From assembly GCA_009797885.1 (NCBI GenBank), contig WNKP01000001.1, forward strand, positions 744,001-808,000: a DNA stretch of 64,000 nucleotides, in the 5' to 3' direction. The translations under genes were made by a program, and so were the position numbers. A model generated the notes under the pieces. That model saw only the letters and a list, made by a program, of their open reading frames with translations. It was not told where the DNA came from and did no database searches. The DNA is from Flavobacteriaceae bacterium GF1 (GTDB lineage: Bacteria; Bacteroidota; Bacteroidia; Flavobacteriales; Flavobacteriaceae). Positions 15,719 through 25,527 of the stretch are shown here, piece by piece; position 1 is the stretch's first letter, and each line of letters begins with the position of its first letter.

Positions 15719-16735
15719 TTATGCAAATTGAAAGTCTCCGAACTTCTCCAACACCTCATCAAAAGCGGCAAAAACATCCGCTGAATCATCACTTGTAACC
15801 ATTTTCATTCGGTATTCCTTAAAGTGCGGAATCCCTTTGAAATAATTGGTGTAATGACGGCGGGTTTCAAAAACACCCAGTTTTTCCCCTTTCCAATCAA
15901 TGGCCATTTGCAAATGGCGGCGGGCGGCTTCCACACGCGCTTCCATCGTGGGTGAAGGCAGGTGCTCCCCGGTTTCAAAAAAGTGCTTTACCTGATTGAA
16001 GAACCAGGGGTTGCCAATGCTGGCGCGTCCAATCATGGCCCCATCCAAACCAAAGTCATCCCGCATCCTGACCGCAGCTTCCGGAGTATCCACATCCCCA
16101 TTGCCAAAGACGGGGATATGCATTCGTGGATTGTTCTTTACCGCTGCAATGGGTTTCCAATCGGCATTGCCTTTATACATCTGTACCCGTGTCCTTCCAT
16201 GTATTGAAATCGCTTTAATCCCCACATCCTGCAGTTGTTCCGCAACATCCACAATCTTGATGGAATCACTGTCCCATCCCAGCCTGGTTTTTACGGTTAC
16301 CGGAAGTTTGGTCCGCTTTACCATGGCTTCGGTCAATTTTACCATCAACGGAATATCACGCAAAATACCGGCTCCGGCATTTTTGCAAACCACCTTTTTT
16401 ACCGGACAGCCGAAATTGATATCAATAATATCCGGATTTGATTGCTCAACAATATCTATGGCCTGCAACATCGAATCCAGTTCCGCACCAAAGATTTGAA
16501 TCCCTACAGGGCGTTCCTTCTCGTAAATATCCAGTTTTATGACGCTTTTGGCCGCATCGCGAATGAGCCCTTCGGAAGAAATGAATTCCGTGTAGACTAC
16601 ATCCGCTCCATTCTCCTTACAAAGCGCTCTAAAAGGAGGGTCGCTCACATCTTCCATGGGTGCCAAGAGCAAGGGAAAATCAGGTAGTTCTATGTCTCCT
16701 ATTTTGGGCAAAGCTTTGTTCTTTTTGGGTTGCAA
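15719..16735 (-). CDS. dusB: tRNA-dihydrouridine synthase B
   Basis: A 338-aa FMN-dependent enzyme that reduces uridines in the tRNA D-loop. The TIM-barrel start LLLAPMEDVSDPPFR, the NFGCPVKKVVCKNAGAGIL block with catalytic C117, VKTRLGWD, SIHGRTR and the phosphate-binding NGDVDTPE ... GAMIGRASIGNPW are all present. It converges on the permease gene with 3 bp between stop codons. Confidence 0.95.
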   Translation of the reverse strand: MQPKKNKALPKIGDIELPDFPLLLAPMEDVSDPPFRALCKENGADVVYTEFISSEGLIRDAAKSVIKLDIYEKERPVGIQIFGAELDSMLQAIDIVEQSNPDIIDINFGCPVKKVVCKNAGAGILRDIPLMVKLTEAMVKRTKLPVTVKTRLGWDSDSIKIVDVAEQLQDVGIKAISIHGRTRVQMYKGNADWKPIAAVKNNPRMHIPVFGNGDVDTPEAAVRMRDDFGLDGAMIGRASIGNPWFFNQVKHFFETGEHLPSPTMEARVEAARRHLQMAIDWKGEKLGVFETRRHYTNYFKGIPHFKEYRMKMVTSDDSADVFAAFDEVLEKFGDFQFA

Positions 16736-16782
16736 AAATACGTCAAAAAAAGTATACCGCTCTAAATGAAGTTATTAGCGTA

Positions 16783-18009
16783 TTAGAATTGAATTTCCAC
16801 TTCGCGTTTTTCACCATTTCTGTCGATAACCACTTTGGTGGCGTCCCCTTTTTCAAAGGAAGAAAGCGCCCGCATATAACTCATCATGTCCGTTACTGTA
16901 CTATCCCCCAATTGAATGACCACATCCCCTTTTTGAAGTCCGGCCTTTTGAGCGGGTTTGTCTTCGCTTATTCCATCGATCCGCATCCCCTTTCCATCGA
17001 ACAAATAGTCGGGAATTACGCCCAGCCCTACTTTAAATCGAGGGACTTCCTCACTTTCATTTTTGGTTTTTTTGAACGCCAGCTTGGAACCCTGGTCCAA
17101 ATCCATACAAACGGATGTGAGGTACGCCACAAGCTGTGCCATTCCATCATAGTTCAATTTATCCGCATCATCGGTTGGCCTGTGGTAGTCCTCGTGCTGC
17201 CCCGTAAAAAAATGGAGCGCCGGAATATCCTGCAAATAAAACGAAGTATGATCGGAAGGGCCCACACCGGATTCATTTAAGATCAGTGTAAACCCATTGT
17301 TATTGGCATTAAGGGTCTGTTTCCAAATTGGGGAAGTGCCCACTCCGCTAATGGATAGCGTTTTGTCCTCGCGAAGCCTTCCCACCATATCCAGATTGAT
17401 CATGTAGCTGACCTGATTCAAATCGATCGTAGGGTTTTTGCAGAAATAGTTAGATCCCAAAAGCCCCAATTCCTCCCCGGAATAGAATTGGACCATAATG
17501 TTGGTTGCCGTAAGACTGTCCTTTAAGTGATGGGCTAGTTTTAGAATAGCTGCCACACCACTGGCATTGTCGTCCGCACCATTGTGGATTTCGGGTTCTC
17601 CCCGGTACAGGGATCCTTCGCCTCCCATTCCCAGATGGTCATAATGTGCGCCGAGGACAATGGTTTTTTCGACCTTATTATCCCAAAATCCCATAACATT
17701 GGTCCCCGTTATGGTGCCGTCCCCAGCAGAAACATATTGGATTTCCTGATGTGGGTCACGTTTGTTTCTAAAGGTAAAGGTTTGAAAATAGGTCCCTGCC
17801 CCTCCTTTGGAATCATAACCCATGGATTCCAGTCGTTTTGCCAAATAGGTGGCCGCTTCTATTTCATCCGTAGAACCAGTGGCCCTTCCCTTTAAAGCGT
17901 CCGAAGCCAGAAAAGCCACATCTTCCCTTAAGCTTATGGGTTCTTCAACCCCTGTTTTGCAGGACACGAGGAGTAAGAGCAAAACACAAAAGCCTACTAC
18001 ATTTTTCAT
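16783..18009 (-). CDS. M28 family metallopeptidase with PDZ domain, lipoprotein
   Basis: A 408-aa exported aminopeptidase-like enzyme. A lipoprotein signal (LLLLLVSC, Cys17) anchors it in the outer or inner membrane. The M28 domain (about 30-300) shows the zinc ligands in LGAHYDHLG, NGADDNASG, SGEELGLLGS, INLDMVGR and the final His in TGQHEDYH. A C-terminal PDZ domain (about 320-405) includes AQKAGLQKGDVVIQLGD. Both active centre and PDZ are complete. It stands between dusB and the receptor-like gene, with its own -7 box at 18026. Confidence 0.92.
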   Translation of the reverse strand: MKNVVGFCVLLLLLVSCKTGVEEPISLREDVAFLASDALKGRATGSTDEIEAATYLAKRLESMGYDSKGGAGTYFQTFTFRNKRDPHQEIQYVSAGDGTITGTNVMGFWDNKVEKTIVLGAHYDHLGMGGEGSLYRGEPEIHNGADDNASGVAAILKLAHHLKDSLTATNIMVQFYSGEELGLLGSNYFCKNPTIDLNQVSYMINLDMVGRLREDKTLSISGVGTSPIWKQTLNANNNGFTLILNESGVGPSDHTSFYLQDIPALHFFTGQHEDYHRPTDDADKLNYDGMAQLVAYLTSVCMDLDQGSKLAFKKTKNESEEVPRFKVGLGVIPDYLFDGKGMRIDGISEDKPAQKAGLQKGDVVIQLGDSTVTDMMSYMRALSSFEKGDATKVVIDRNGEKREVEIQF

Positions 18010-18025
18010 GGTACTCTATTTAGTA

Positions 18026-18033
18026 CAAAATTA
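18026..18033 (-). promoter_or_regulatory. -7 box of the M28 peptidase gene
   Basis: The minus strand reads TAATTTTG, 16 bp before the ATG. It fits the TAnnTTTG box, but no exact TTG element is seen at the usual spacing. Confidence 0.4.
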
Positions 18034-18154
18034 CGCATCTATGTACAGAACTCCCTTGTTCCTTGTACTCTTCACTGTACTATTTTCCATAAATGGGAAG
18101 TACCTAGCCTTTTCCAGTAACCGCAATAATGGGGAACACGGGACACCAATTTGT

Positions 18155-20593
18155 TTATTGCTGAGTGGAAGGATTAGATGACCTTCCAAGCCTTTCGCGT
18201 TCATCCTTTTCAATTTCACGTTTATTTTGCTCCAGTCTGAAGTTGCCGAAGTTGTAGGTAAATCCTACACGCACAAACTGGGTTTCCGGAACAAACAGGA
18301 AAGCGTTGTCCTGATTCAGATATCTTGAGGTATAGGTAGGGTTGGCAAGGCCCAGCAAATCCTCAGCGGCAACGGAAATCGCAGCCCTATTGTCCCAAAG
18401 GCTTTTTCGTAGGCCAAGGGTGAGGTTCGTACTTGGCGATTGGACATAGGATCCAAAAAGATATCTGGAAAAGTGGCTGAAAGTTACTTCCCCGGTCCAG
18501 GTCCCGTCCTGGGAAAGGGTCAAATAATTCGCTAGATAAATGTAAAACCCATCTATGGAATTCGTGAATTCCACATTACCGCTTTCAATGGCCAAAAAGG
18601 TTTCCTCCTCATAAAAAACTGACGTATACGCATACAGAAACCAAGGGTCCAGAATGCTTTTGCTAAGGGTAAAATCCAGCCCATAGGAGATGCTTCCGAT
18701 GACATTTTGTTTAAACTCCCGAAGTGTTTGCGCTTCATTGTCCTGAAATACCAGGGGACTGATATAATTCCCGTTGTCCCGATAGTAAAAATCAAAGAAG
18801 TATTCGCTATTGAAGGTGTAGTTTAAGTTGAAATTATTGTAAAAATTAGGCTGCAGGCGCTGATTTCCTTCCCTAAAGTCGTTCTCATTATAGAAATACC
18901 GAAATGGATTCAGGTCATTGTATCGGGGGCGTTCCACCTTCCTGCCGTAATCAAAGGAAAAGCTGTGCTTTTCATTGGGGGAATAGAGTACATAAACGGA
19001 AGGGAAAGGTTCAAAGAAATCCTGGGTGTTGGTTTCATTCAAGGTTTCCGATACTCCGGAGGCATCCGTCAGTTCCCCTCGAACCCCCAATTTAACGGAC
19101 CATTTCTCCCAGTTCTGTACATAGCTTACATACGCGGCATATACCTTTTCGTCGTATAAAAAAATATCCGATAGCGCGGGGTTAACGGTTTCACTCGTTT
19201 CGTCAAAATTGGAAAAATCGATACTGCTTTCAGAATCCACTACGGAAATCTTGGTTCCCGCTTCCAAGGAAGCCGTACCAATCGGGGTTTGATAATCCAC
19301 CTGTCCCGTAAAAATCTGGATATTCTGATCTGCTGTTGTCCGAAAACCAAAATCCCGCAAAAAAGCCCCTGCACTATCAAAGTAATTGGAATTGATCTGC
19401 TGTTGGTAATTGTCCTCGTAAAGGGTGTAGTGTCCATTCACCGTTAGCCTGGCCCCTGGTTTTTTCAGTTTCCTCACATAGGAAAGGTCGAATGCGATAT
19501 TGTTCTCGTCCTCAAAACCAATATTGTTGGTGGTAAAGGTGGAATCCAGTTGGTTTTGTGCATTCCTGATTTCCGAAAAAAGGTCACGTCTCCATTCCTG
19601 GTTTGGGGCAAGCAACACATTGGAGGTCAGCGTTAGGCTATTTTTAGCATCAATCTCATAGTCCAAATTCAGATTAACACTATGACTTTGTATTTCCTTG
19701 ACCTCATTTTCCTCGTTCCGCCATCTGGAAAAAACGGCATTGGACTGATCTATAAAGTTGAGATCCTTATCCAAATCCGTATTGTTTTTCTTGTCGCTAT
19801 AATTGTAATTCGCAAAAAGATTAAGCTTATCGGTCTTGAAATAATGGCTGGTTCCTAAATTATATTTTGGAAAAACAGCCTGGGTAAAACTGCCATCAAT
19901 ACTTCCCTTATATCCTGGGGCCACGTTCTTGTTTGTGATAACATTGATCACTGCGCCATCCTCGGCATCAAAGTTGGCCGGGGGGTTGGCATACATTTCC
20001 ACCGCCTGCACTATAGTACCCGTGAGGCCCTCAAAAAAGTCCTTGACCTCATCCGGGGATAACTGTACCCTCCGACCGTTGAGATAGACGTTTGCCGTTT
20101 TTCCCCTGATGTTCAGTTGATCCCGGTTCACAATAAGCCCTGGGGTGTTCCTTAGGATATCCCAGGTATTCCCCTGGGAAACCACGGTATTTTCCACCTG
20201 GAATACCACTCGATCCGCCAAACGTTTTACAGTGGGTCTTCTGGCAGTGACCACTACCTCATCCAAACGTTCGGATTCCAGGGGTATGACCAGCGCCCCC
20301 AGTTTTACATTGGACGAAATGTCCAGGGCCAAGGGCTTGGATCCCCTTCCCACATAACTTGCCTGTAGCAGATATAGATTCGGTGCCACTTCCTTTAAAC
20401 TAAAAAAACCGTTCTCATCCGCGGAAGTCCCTTTTACAAAAGTGGAGTCTGCTGAATTGAGCAATAGAATATTGGCAAAGGGAATGACTTCGTTGGTACT
20501 ATTGATCACCTTTCCAGAAATCTCAAAAGTTTGCGCTATGGAAATTCCGACAACGGAAAAAACCGTTATCAGGGTAAGCCACAAGGTTCTCAT
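18155..20593 (-). CDS. Outer-membrane beta-barrel receptor with carboxypeptidase-like plug domain
   Basis: An 812-aa outer-membrane protein. It has a signal peptide (to about residue 20, GISIAQ), a CarboxypepD_reg-like domain (about 22-105, FEISGKVINSTNEVIPFANILL), a TonB plug (about 115-215; DEVVVTARRP, NTPGLIVNRDQLNIRGK, DGAVINVIT) and a barrel of the OMP_b-brl_3 type to the C-terminus, with alternating aromatic strands. No SusD-like partner is adjacent, so it is not a polysaccharide-locus pair. The substrate is unknown. The last residues after the barrel are a charged tail (EIEKDERERLGRSS), unusual for a receptor ending in a strand. Confidence 0.9.
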   Translation of the reverse strand: MRTLWLTLITVFSVVGISIAQTFEISGKVINSTNEVIPFANILLLNSADSTFVKGTSADENGFFSLKEVAPNLYLLQASYVGRGSKPLALDISSNVKLGALVIPLESERLDEVVVTARRPTVKRLADRVVFQVENTVVSQGNTWDILRNTPGLIVNRDQLNIRGKTANVYLNGRRVQLSPDEVKDFFEGLTGTIVQAVEMYANPPANFDAEDGAVINVITNKNVAPGYKGSIDGSFTQAVFPKYNLGTSHYFKTDKLNLFANYNYSDKKNNTDLDKDLNFIDQSNAVFSRWRNEENEVKEIQSHSVNLNLDYEIDAKNSLTLTSNVLLAPNQEWRRDLFSEIRNAQNQLDSTFTTNNIGFEDENNIAFDLSYVRKLKKPGARLTVNGHYTLYEDNYQQQINSNYFDSAGAFLRDFGFRTTADQNIQIFTGQVDYQTPIGTASLEAGTKISVVDSESSIDFSNFDETSETVNPALSDIFLYDEKVYAAYVSYVQNWEKWSVKLGVRGELTDASGVSETLNETNTQDFFEPFPSVYVLYSPNEKHSFSFDYGRKVERPRYNDLNPFRYFYNENDFREGNQRLQPNFYNNFNLNYTFNSEYFFDFYYRDNGNYISPLVFQDNEAQTLREFKQNVIGSISYGLDFTLSKSILDPWFLYAYTSVFYEEETFLAIESGNVEFTNSIDGFYIYLANYLTLSQDGTWTGEVTFSHFSRYLFGSYVQSPSTNLTLGLRKSLWDNRAAISVAAEDLLGLANPTYTSRYLNQDNAFLFVPETQFVRVGFTYNFGNFRLEQNKREIEKDERERLGRSSNPSTQQ

Positions 20594-20684
20594 CTAGCGT
20601 TTGGGTTGAGTGCCAAAGCTAAGAAATAATCCAAAAGTGGGTGTTGAATCGTTGGCCCGCATGATAAAAGGCCGTTAAATAAAC

Positions 20685-20692
20685 TATCTTTG
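20685..20692 (+). promoter_or_regulatory. -7 box of lepA
   Basis: TATCTTTG matches TAnnTTTG, 20 bp before the lepA ATG, and is followed by GCGGCC. The -33 TTG is not at the usual distance. Confidence 0.45.
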
Positions 20693-20712
20693 CGGCCAAA
20701 ATTGCTCCCTAA

Positions 20713-22509
20713 ATGAAGCATATTAGAAACTTCTGTATCATTGCCCATATCGATCATGGTAAGAGTACCCTGGCCGATCGGTTGTTGGATTTTACCGGAT
20801 CGGTTACCGAGCGTGAAAGGCAGGACCAACTATTGGACAATATGGATTTGGAAAGGGAACGGGGCATCACCATAAAAAGTCATGCCATCCAAATGGAATA
20901 TGTGTACCAGGGGGAGAACTATGTCCTTAATCTTATCGATACTCCGGGCCATGTGGATTTTTCATATGAAGTATCCCGTTCCATTGCCGCCTGTGAAGGG
21001 GCCTTATTGGTGGTTGATGCCGCCCAAAGTATTCAGGCTCAGACCATTTCCAATTTGTATTTGGCATTGGAAAACGATCTGGAAATCATTCCCGTCCTGA
21101 ATAAAGTGGATTTGCCCAGCGCCAATCCCGACGAGGTGACCGATGATATTGTGGATCTATTGGGGTGTTCCCCCGATGAGGTCATTCCTGCAAGCGCCAA
21201 AACCGGTATTGGTATCGAAGAAATACTGGCGGCCATTATTGAGCGCGTCCCCGCTCCGGAAGGTGACCCAAATGCACCATTGCAGGCTTTGGTGTTTGAT
21301 TCCGTCTACAATCCGTTCCGAGGGGTCGAAACCTATTTTAGGATTCTGAACGGCGAATTGAGAAAAGGGCAAAAAATCAAGTTCATGGCCACGGGAAAGG
21401 ACTATTCCGCAGATGAAATTGGGACCTTAAAACTCACCCAAGAGCCAAAACCCAGGATATCGACCGGGGATGTGGGCTATTTGATTACGGGGATCAAAGA
21501 TGCACGGGAGGTGAAGGTTGGGGATACCATTACCTTGACCGAAAATCCTTCCCAAGCGGCCATTGCCGGATTCGAAGATGTGAAGCCCATGGTTTTTGCG
21601 GGCATTTATCCCGTGGATACCGAAGATTTTGAGGAGCTACGTTCCTCCATGGAAAAACTACAGCTGAACGATGCTTCCCTGGTCTTTACCGCAGAAAGTA
21701 GTGCGGCATTGGGCTTTGGCTTCCGTTGTGGTTTTTTGGGGATGCTGCATATGGAAATCATCCAGGAACGCCTGGAACGCGAGTTCGATATGACGGTCAT
21801 TACCACGGTTCCGAACGTTAGCTACCATGCGTATACCAAGAAAAACCCGGAGGAAATCGTGATTGTGAACAATCCTTCGGACTTGCCCGATCCCTCCACT
21901 TTAGATCGTGTGGAGGAACCTTATATTAAAGCCACCATCATTACCAAGTCGGATTTTGTGGGCAACGTCATGTCCCTTTGTATTGATAAAAGGGGGCAGA
22001 TCACCAATCAGACCTATTTGACCACGGAACGGGTGGAACTCACCTTTGATATGCCCCTGGCGGAAATTGTATTTGACTTTTACGACCGATTGAAAACCGT
22101 TTCCAAAGGCTATGCCTCTTTTGATTATACCCCCATAGGGTTACGCACCTCCAAACTGGTCCGCGTGGATATCCTTCTCAATGCACAGCCCGTAGATGCC
22201 CTTTCGGCCTTGGTACACTTTGACAATGCCCACACCATAGGCAAAAAAATGTGCGAAAAGTTGAAGGAACTCATTCCAAGACAACAATTTGATATTCCCA
22301 TACAAGCGGCCATTGGATCCAAAATCATCTCCCGGGAAACCATTAAGGCCTTACGAAAGGATGTCACTGCTAAATGTTATGGGGGTGATATTTCGCGAAA
22401 GCGAAAGTTGTTGGAAAAACAAAAGAAAGGAAAGAAACGGATGCGGCAGGTAGGAAATGTAGAAATTCCACAGCAGGCGTTTATGGCCGTGCTTAAGCTA
22501 AACGATTGA
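20713..22509 (+). CDS. lepA: Elongation factor 4 (LepA)
   Basis: A 598-aa translational GTPase that acts on stalled or mistranslocated ribosomes. G1 is AHIDHGKST (11-19), G2 is in ERERGIT, G3 is DTPGHVDF, G4 is NKVDLP and G5 is SAKTG. Domains II, III and V follow, and the LepA-specific C-terminal domain ends [22 protein letters not shown] (split motif). Length and all motifs are normal. It is divergent from the receptor gene. Confidence 0.97.
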   Translation: MKHIRNFCIIAHIDHGKSTLADRLLDFTGSVTERERQDQLLDNMDLERERGITIKSHAIQMEYVYQGENYVLNLIDTPGHVDFSYEVSRSIAACEGALLVVDAAQSIQAQTISNLYLALENDLEIIPVLNKVDLPSANPDEVTDDIVDLLGCSPDEVIPASAKTGIGIEEILAAIIERVPAPEGDPNAPLQALVFDSVYNPFRGVETYFRILNGELRKGQKIKFMATGKDYSADEIGTLKLTQEPKPRISTGDVGYLITGIKDAREVKVGDTITLTENPSQAAIAGFEDVKPMVFAGIYPVDTEDFEELRSSMEKLQLNDASLVFTAESSAALGFGFRCGFLGMLHMEIIQERLEREFDMTVITTVPNVSYHAYTKKNPEEIVIVNNPSDLPDPSTLDRVEEPYIKATIITKSDFVGNVMSLCIDKRGQITNQTYLTTERVELTFDMPLAEIVFDFYDRLKTVSKGYASFDYTPIGLRTSKLVRVDILLNAQPVDALSALVHFDNAHTIGKKMCEKLKELIPRQQFDIPIQAAIGSKIISRETIKALRKDVTAKCYGGDISRKRKLLEKQKKGKKRMRQVGNVEIPQQAFMAVLKLND

Positions 22510-22515
22510 TTGCGG

Positions 22516-22571
22516 GGAACGCGATACACTACGCTAATCGCGCACCAGCGGGGATTACTTTTTATACCCTA
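22516..22571. repeat. Interspersed repeat family 1, copy 1 (partial)
   Basis: The block GGAACGCGATACACTACGCT and the following AATCGCGCACCAGCGGGG match copies at 26704 and 27685. This copy lacks the right half (TAATGCCT...ATTACTGCGGAGCGGGTAT) and runs into the end of the ORF6N gene. Confidence 0.7.
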
Positions 22572-23076
22572 TTTTATTCCTTGGTTTGGGATTTTCCTTC
22601 TTCTCCACCAGTTCATCCAGATAGCTAAAGACGAGTTCGATGTTCTTGGTCTGGTCGGCCAGCTTCTTCTTTATCCCTTCGATTTCAAGGCGCAGGTTCA
22701 GGTTATCGGTGAGCATTTCCCTAAGCTTGGTAAATATCCGCATGACCTGGATGTTGACGGCAATGGCTCTTTTACTGTTCAACACACTTGATAGCATTAG
22801 TACGCCATGTTCCGTGAAGGCCATCGGCGCATACCGTATCCCTCCCCTACTTGAGGTGCCAATTTGGCTCCTCCAATTTTGGAACTCCTCTTTATCAAGC
22901 TCAAACATAAAATCCTCGGGGAATCGGTCGATGTTCCTTCGGACCTGTCTTTTGAGCTGTTTGGTCTCCACTTGGTAAAGTTCCGCCAAATCCCTGTCCA
23001 GCATTACTTTTAAATCTCTGATGAAGTAGATTTTGCTGATTACAACTTCTTCTGGTATGGTCAGTTTTTCGCTCAT
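22555..23076 (-). CDS. ORF6N-domain protein
   Basis: A 173-aa protein with an N-terminal ORF6N/KilA-N type DNA-binding domain (about 10-95). The typical sequence is KIYFIRDLKVMLDRDLAELY, then QLKRQVRRNIDRFPEDFMFEL and the GIRYAPMAFTEHGVLMLSSVL block. A helical C-terminal tail follows (100-165). Members occur in phages and widely in Bacteroidota chromosomes. A 27-bp palindrome lies 29 bp upstream (23105-23131), which suggests autoregulation. Its 3' end touches repeat family 1. Confidence 0.88.
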   Translation of the reverse strand: MSEKLTIPEEVVISKIYFIRDLKVMLDRDLAELYQVETKQLKRQVRRNIDRFPEDFMFELDKEEFQNWRSQIGTSSRGGIRYAPMAFTEHGVLMLSSVLNSKRAIAVNIQVMRIFTKLREMLTDNLNLRLEIEGIKKKLADQTKNIELVFSYLDELVEKKENPKPRNKIGYKK

Positions 23077-23104
23077 AATCTTAATTGGTTTTTAAAGACA
23101 ACAT

Positions 23105-23131
23105 CTTGACATCACAATTTGTGATATCAAG
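23105..23131. promoter_or_regulatory. 27-bp palindrome, operator candidate for ORF6N gene
   Basis: CTTGACATCACAA-T-TTGTGATATCAAG: two 13-bp arms with one mismatch, between the ORF6N start (23076) and the small ORF at 23149. Position and symmetry suggest a dimer-binding site that may control both directions. Confidence 0.5.
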
Positions 23132-23148
23132 TTTTGTACATTTATGTC

Positions 23149-23277
23149 ATGGATTTCTGGGGTTTTATAGGTGTCATTTCTTCGCTTCTAGGGATATTTT
23201 CTTTCTTTAAAAACGATACTTCCCTTTTTGAAAAAATCCTAATCGGAGTATGCGAGCTCCAAATAAAAAAAATCTGA
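23149..23277 (+). CDS. Small single-membrane-helix ORF (42 aa), perhaps truncated
   Basis: ATG at 23149 opens MDFWGFIGVISSLLGIFSFFK and ends after 42 codons. The first 20 residues form one hydrophobic helix. It is divergent from the ORF6N gene across the palindrome. N-termini of this type occur at the start of longer membrane-anchored proteins, so this may be a remnant. No family is recognised. Confidence 0.35.
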   Translation: MDFWGFIGVISSLLGIFSFFKNDTSLFEKILIGVCELQIKKI

Positions 23278-23299
23278 TTTTACAGATTTCTGTAATAAG

Positions 23300-23410
23300 T
23301 TCGCATCTGATGCGAAGTAGCTTCGTCCTATTGTTATCAAAACTTTTAAAACGATCATACCACAGTAGTGCAACCCCGTCCGCCTTTGGCCGGTACCGCG
23401 GAGCGGGTTT
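23300..23410. repeat. Interspersed repeat family 2, copy 1, with palindrome
   Basis: A perfect palindrome TTCGCATC-T-GATGCGAA (23300-23316) precedes a segment from 23320 that aligns with 27573-27654, sharing CCTATT, AAAACTTT and GTCCGCCTTTGGC and the end GGTACCGCGGAG. The end GCGGAGCGGGT is also the end of family 1. The 493-bp gap 23077-23569 has no gene other than the small ORF at 23149. Confidence 0.65.
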
Positions 23411-23569
23411 ATAGTTATGCTCCAAAATAGGTAAAACTTGTCTAGGAGCCGGGGCAAATTGCATAAGCGGATGGATTGGACGATAAACGGTCCGGGGCTA
23501 CTTTGATCAACAGACCGGATAAAGTGGCAATGGGCATCATTGATCCAACACCTCCAACGACACTGCCCG

Positions 23570-24277
23570 TCACAGCGTTCTTTTTGTTAACCAGTCCATT
23601 AAGGGTTTTTTATACGTTCTCCCTATTGGAATACAATCTCCCTTGATCCAAAGGGAATCCGAATCATATCTATCAATACGGTTCAGGGAAACGAAATAAG
23701 ACCTATGGACCCTCATAAAACCATCCCTGGAAAATCTGTTCCCGTAGTAGCTCAAATTCCCCCTTACACGTATTTTATAATCCTTAAGTTGTATGGTGCA
23801 ATAGTTTTTGTCGCCGTGCAAATAGCAAATGTCATTTTCATATATTTTTACGTACATACTTCCTTCCTTTAAGAAGAAATACCTGCTTTCCGAAATTTGG
23901 TCTGTAGGCGCAGAAACCCTTCGTATAGGGGGCGATTCAAAGCATTTACCAACCGCATTGAGAAATCGGTCATAGGGAATGGGTTTCAATAAATAATCAA
24001 CCACGGAATGCTCAAGAGCTTCCAAGGCATATTCTTTATAGGCCGTTGTAATAATGATCTTGGGGGGGTATTTCAAGATTTTAATGAATTGCAGTCCGTT
24101 GACCCTCGGCATTTGTATGTCCAAAAAAATAAGGTCAACCGATTGTGTTTGTACATAGTAAAGCGCTTCAAAGGCATTTTCAAAGGACCTTACCAGGGTA
24201 AGTCCATCGGTGCTTTTGATATGTCTTGTTAACACATCAATTGCAAGGGGTTCATCATCAACAATTACGCATTTCAT
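23570..24277 (-). CDS. LytTR-family response regulator
   Basis: A 235-aa two-component regulator. The receiver domain (1-115) starts MKCVIVDDEPLAIDVL and has the phospho-acceptor Asp in LIFLDIQMPRVNG, the conserved Thr in IITTAYKEYALEALE and Lys in YLLKPIPYDRF. A LytTR DNA-binding domain follows (about 135-232), with FFLKEGSMYVKIYENDICYLHGDKNYC and FMRVHRSYFVSLNRI. The start at 24277 is chosen because the receiver begins there; an in-frame ATG 13 codons earlier lies inside the kinase gene. It overlaps the upstream kinase gene by 4 bp, so the two are one operon. Confidence 0.93.
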   Translation of the reverse strand: MKCVIVDDEPLAIDVLTRHIKSTDGLTLVRSFENAFEALYYVQTQSVDLIFLDIQMPRVNGLQFIKILKYPPKIIITTAYKEYALEALEHSVVDYLLKPIPYDRFLNAVGKCFESPPIRRVSAPTDQISESRYFFLKEGSMYVKIYENDICYLHGDKNYCTIQLKDYKIRVRGNLSYYGNRFSRDGFMRVHRSYFVSLNRIDRYDSDSLWIKGDCIPIGRTYKKPLMDWLTKRTL

Positions 24278-25299
24278 GGTTTTACAATAGGTATTTTCAA
24301 CATAATATGGTAACAATCCTCTGCTATTTTTTTTGTCAAATGAAATTGCTCCTGAAAATTATATTTTAATCGTTGCTCAACATTTTGAATACCAATTCCA
24401 TGCATACCGTTTTCTTCCTGATGACAGGGAACCATGGAATTCTTCAAGTCCATCTCCAGCATAGTATTGGACAAATTGATTTTACATTTTATCCAACATT
24501 TTTTGTAGTCCTTCGAAATACCGTGTTTAAAGGAATTTTCGATAAAGGGCAAGAGAAGCAATGGCGGAATTTTTTTATGGGTTGTTGCCCCAGTAATGGA
24601 CCAACTTAATTTCAACTTTGTACCATATCTCACCTGTTCAAGGGCAATATAGTTTTTAATACATTCCAAATCATCCTCAACATTGACAAGTGGACTTCTT
24701 GCCTCATAAATTATATAACGCAACAAATCCGACAGCTTGATCACCATCTCCGCAGCGCTATTGGGATTGTTCAATATTTGGGCGTACAGTCCATTTAATG
24801 TATTGAAAAGAAAATGGGGATGTAGTTGGGATTTCAGCAGTTGCAGTTCATTCTGGATATTCGATTTTTCCTGACTTAACCGATTACGTTCCTGTTGTTC
24901 CCGATCCTTCAGTAATTTGATGACAACGGCAAGGGAGGATACAATGATCAAATCGAGGAATGGGGAGACCAACTTTGCCAGATCATCAGGAACCAGTACA
25001 TTCTCAATTTCCGGGAAGTATAATGGATATACCGTATTGAGAACGCACATTCGCAAGAGAAAAACGCATATGAGGAGTATAAGGCCAAATTGTATGGCCG
25101 CTTGAACGTACTTTTTCTTCAGTAAGAAGTTGGGCAGGATAAAATATAGGGTAACATAAACGCTAATAAGTTTCGCAGGTAGCGAAGCCAATTCATAAAC
25201 GATATGAAGCCCCAGATTTGGTTCCTGCACGTAGTAGATGGCCACAGTGAAACTAACATATAAAAGCCAGAAGAGAAGATGACCTGAAATTTTGTTCAC
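24274..25299 (-). CDS. LytS-type sensor histidine kinase
   Basis: About 341 aa, with four membrane helices in the first 150 residues (HLLFWLLYVSFTVAIYY, KLISVYVTLYFILPNFL, FGLILLICVFLL, FLDLIIVSSLAVVIKLL). A His_kinase domain follows, with the acceptor His in KSQLHPHFLFNTLN, and an ATPase domain with PPLLLLPFIENSFKHG (N box) and HGIGIQNVEQRL (G box). The GTG at 25299 is preferred. The frame stays open to an ATG at 25434, but the extra 45 residues are Cys-rich and unlike the family. It signals to the LytTR regulator encoded next. Confidence 0.88.
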   Translation of the reverse strand: MNKISGHLLFWLLYVSFTVAIYYVQEPNLGLHIVYELASLPAKLISVYVTLYFILPNFLLKKKYVQAAIQFGLILLICVFLLRMCVLNTVYPLYFPEIENVLVPDDLAKLVSPFLDLIIVSSLAVVIKLLKDREQQERNRLSQEKSNIQNELQLLKSQLHPHFLFNTLNGLYAQILNNPNSAAEMVIKLSDLLRYIIYEARSPLVNVEDDLECIKNYIALEQVRYGTKLKLSWSITGATTHKKIPPLLLLPFIENSFKHGISKDYKKCWIKCKINLSNTMLEMDLKNSMVPCHQEENGMHGIGIQNVEQRLKYNFQEQFHLTKKIAEDCYHIMLKIPIVKP

Positions 25300-25527
25300 G
25301 ACTTGAAATATAGCATCCAATCTACACTTAAAACGACAAAATTGGCAATGAAAGGTGTGAAATACCCCAAAACAGGTACAAACTACTTCAAATGAGGGAC
25401 AAATTAAACAGATGCCTTTTTTCAAGGCGTTCATGATCCATCAGCCTATGTTGAAACCGCTGCCCCAAAAACCACTCCTAGAAATGATACATTGGAAGAG
25501 GAAAAGGGTACTAAAATTCAATATGGG

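Noticed and set aside
22510-22791. Plus-strand frame opposite the ORF6N gene
   Set aside because: Antisense shadow of a recognised domain.
23207-23464. Minus-strand frame of 85 codons
   Set aside because: It lies over repeat family 2 and its palindrome; the translation is a by-product of the repeat.
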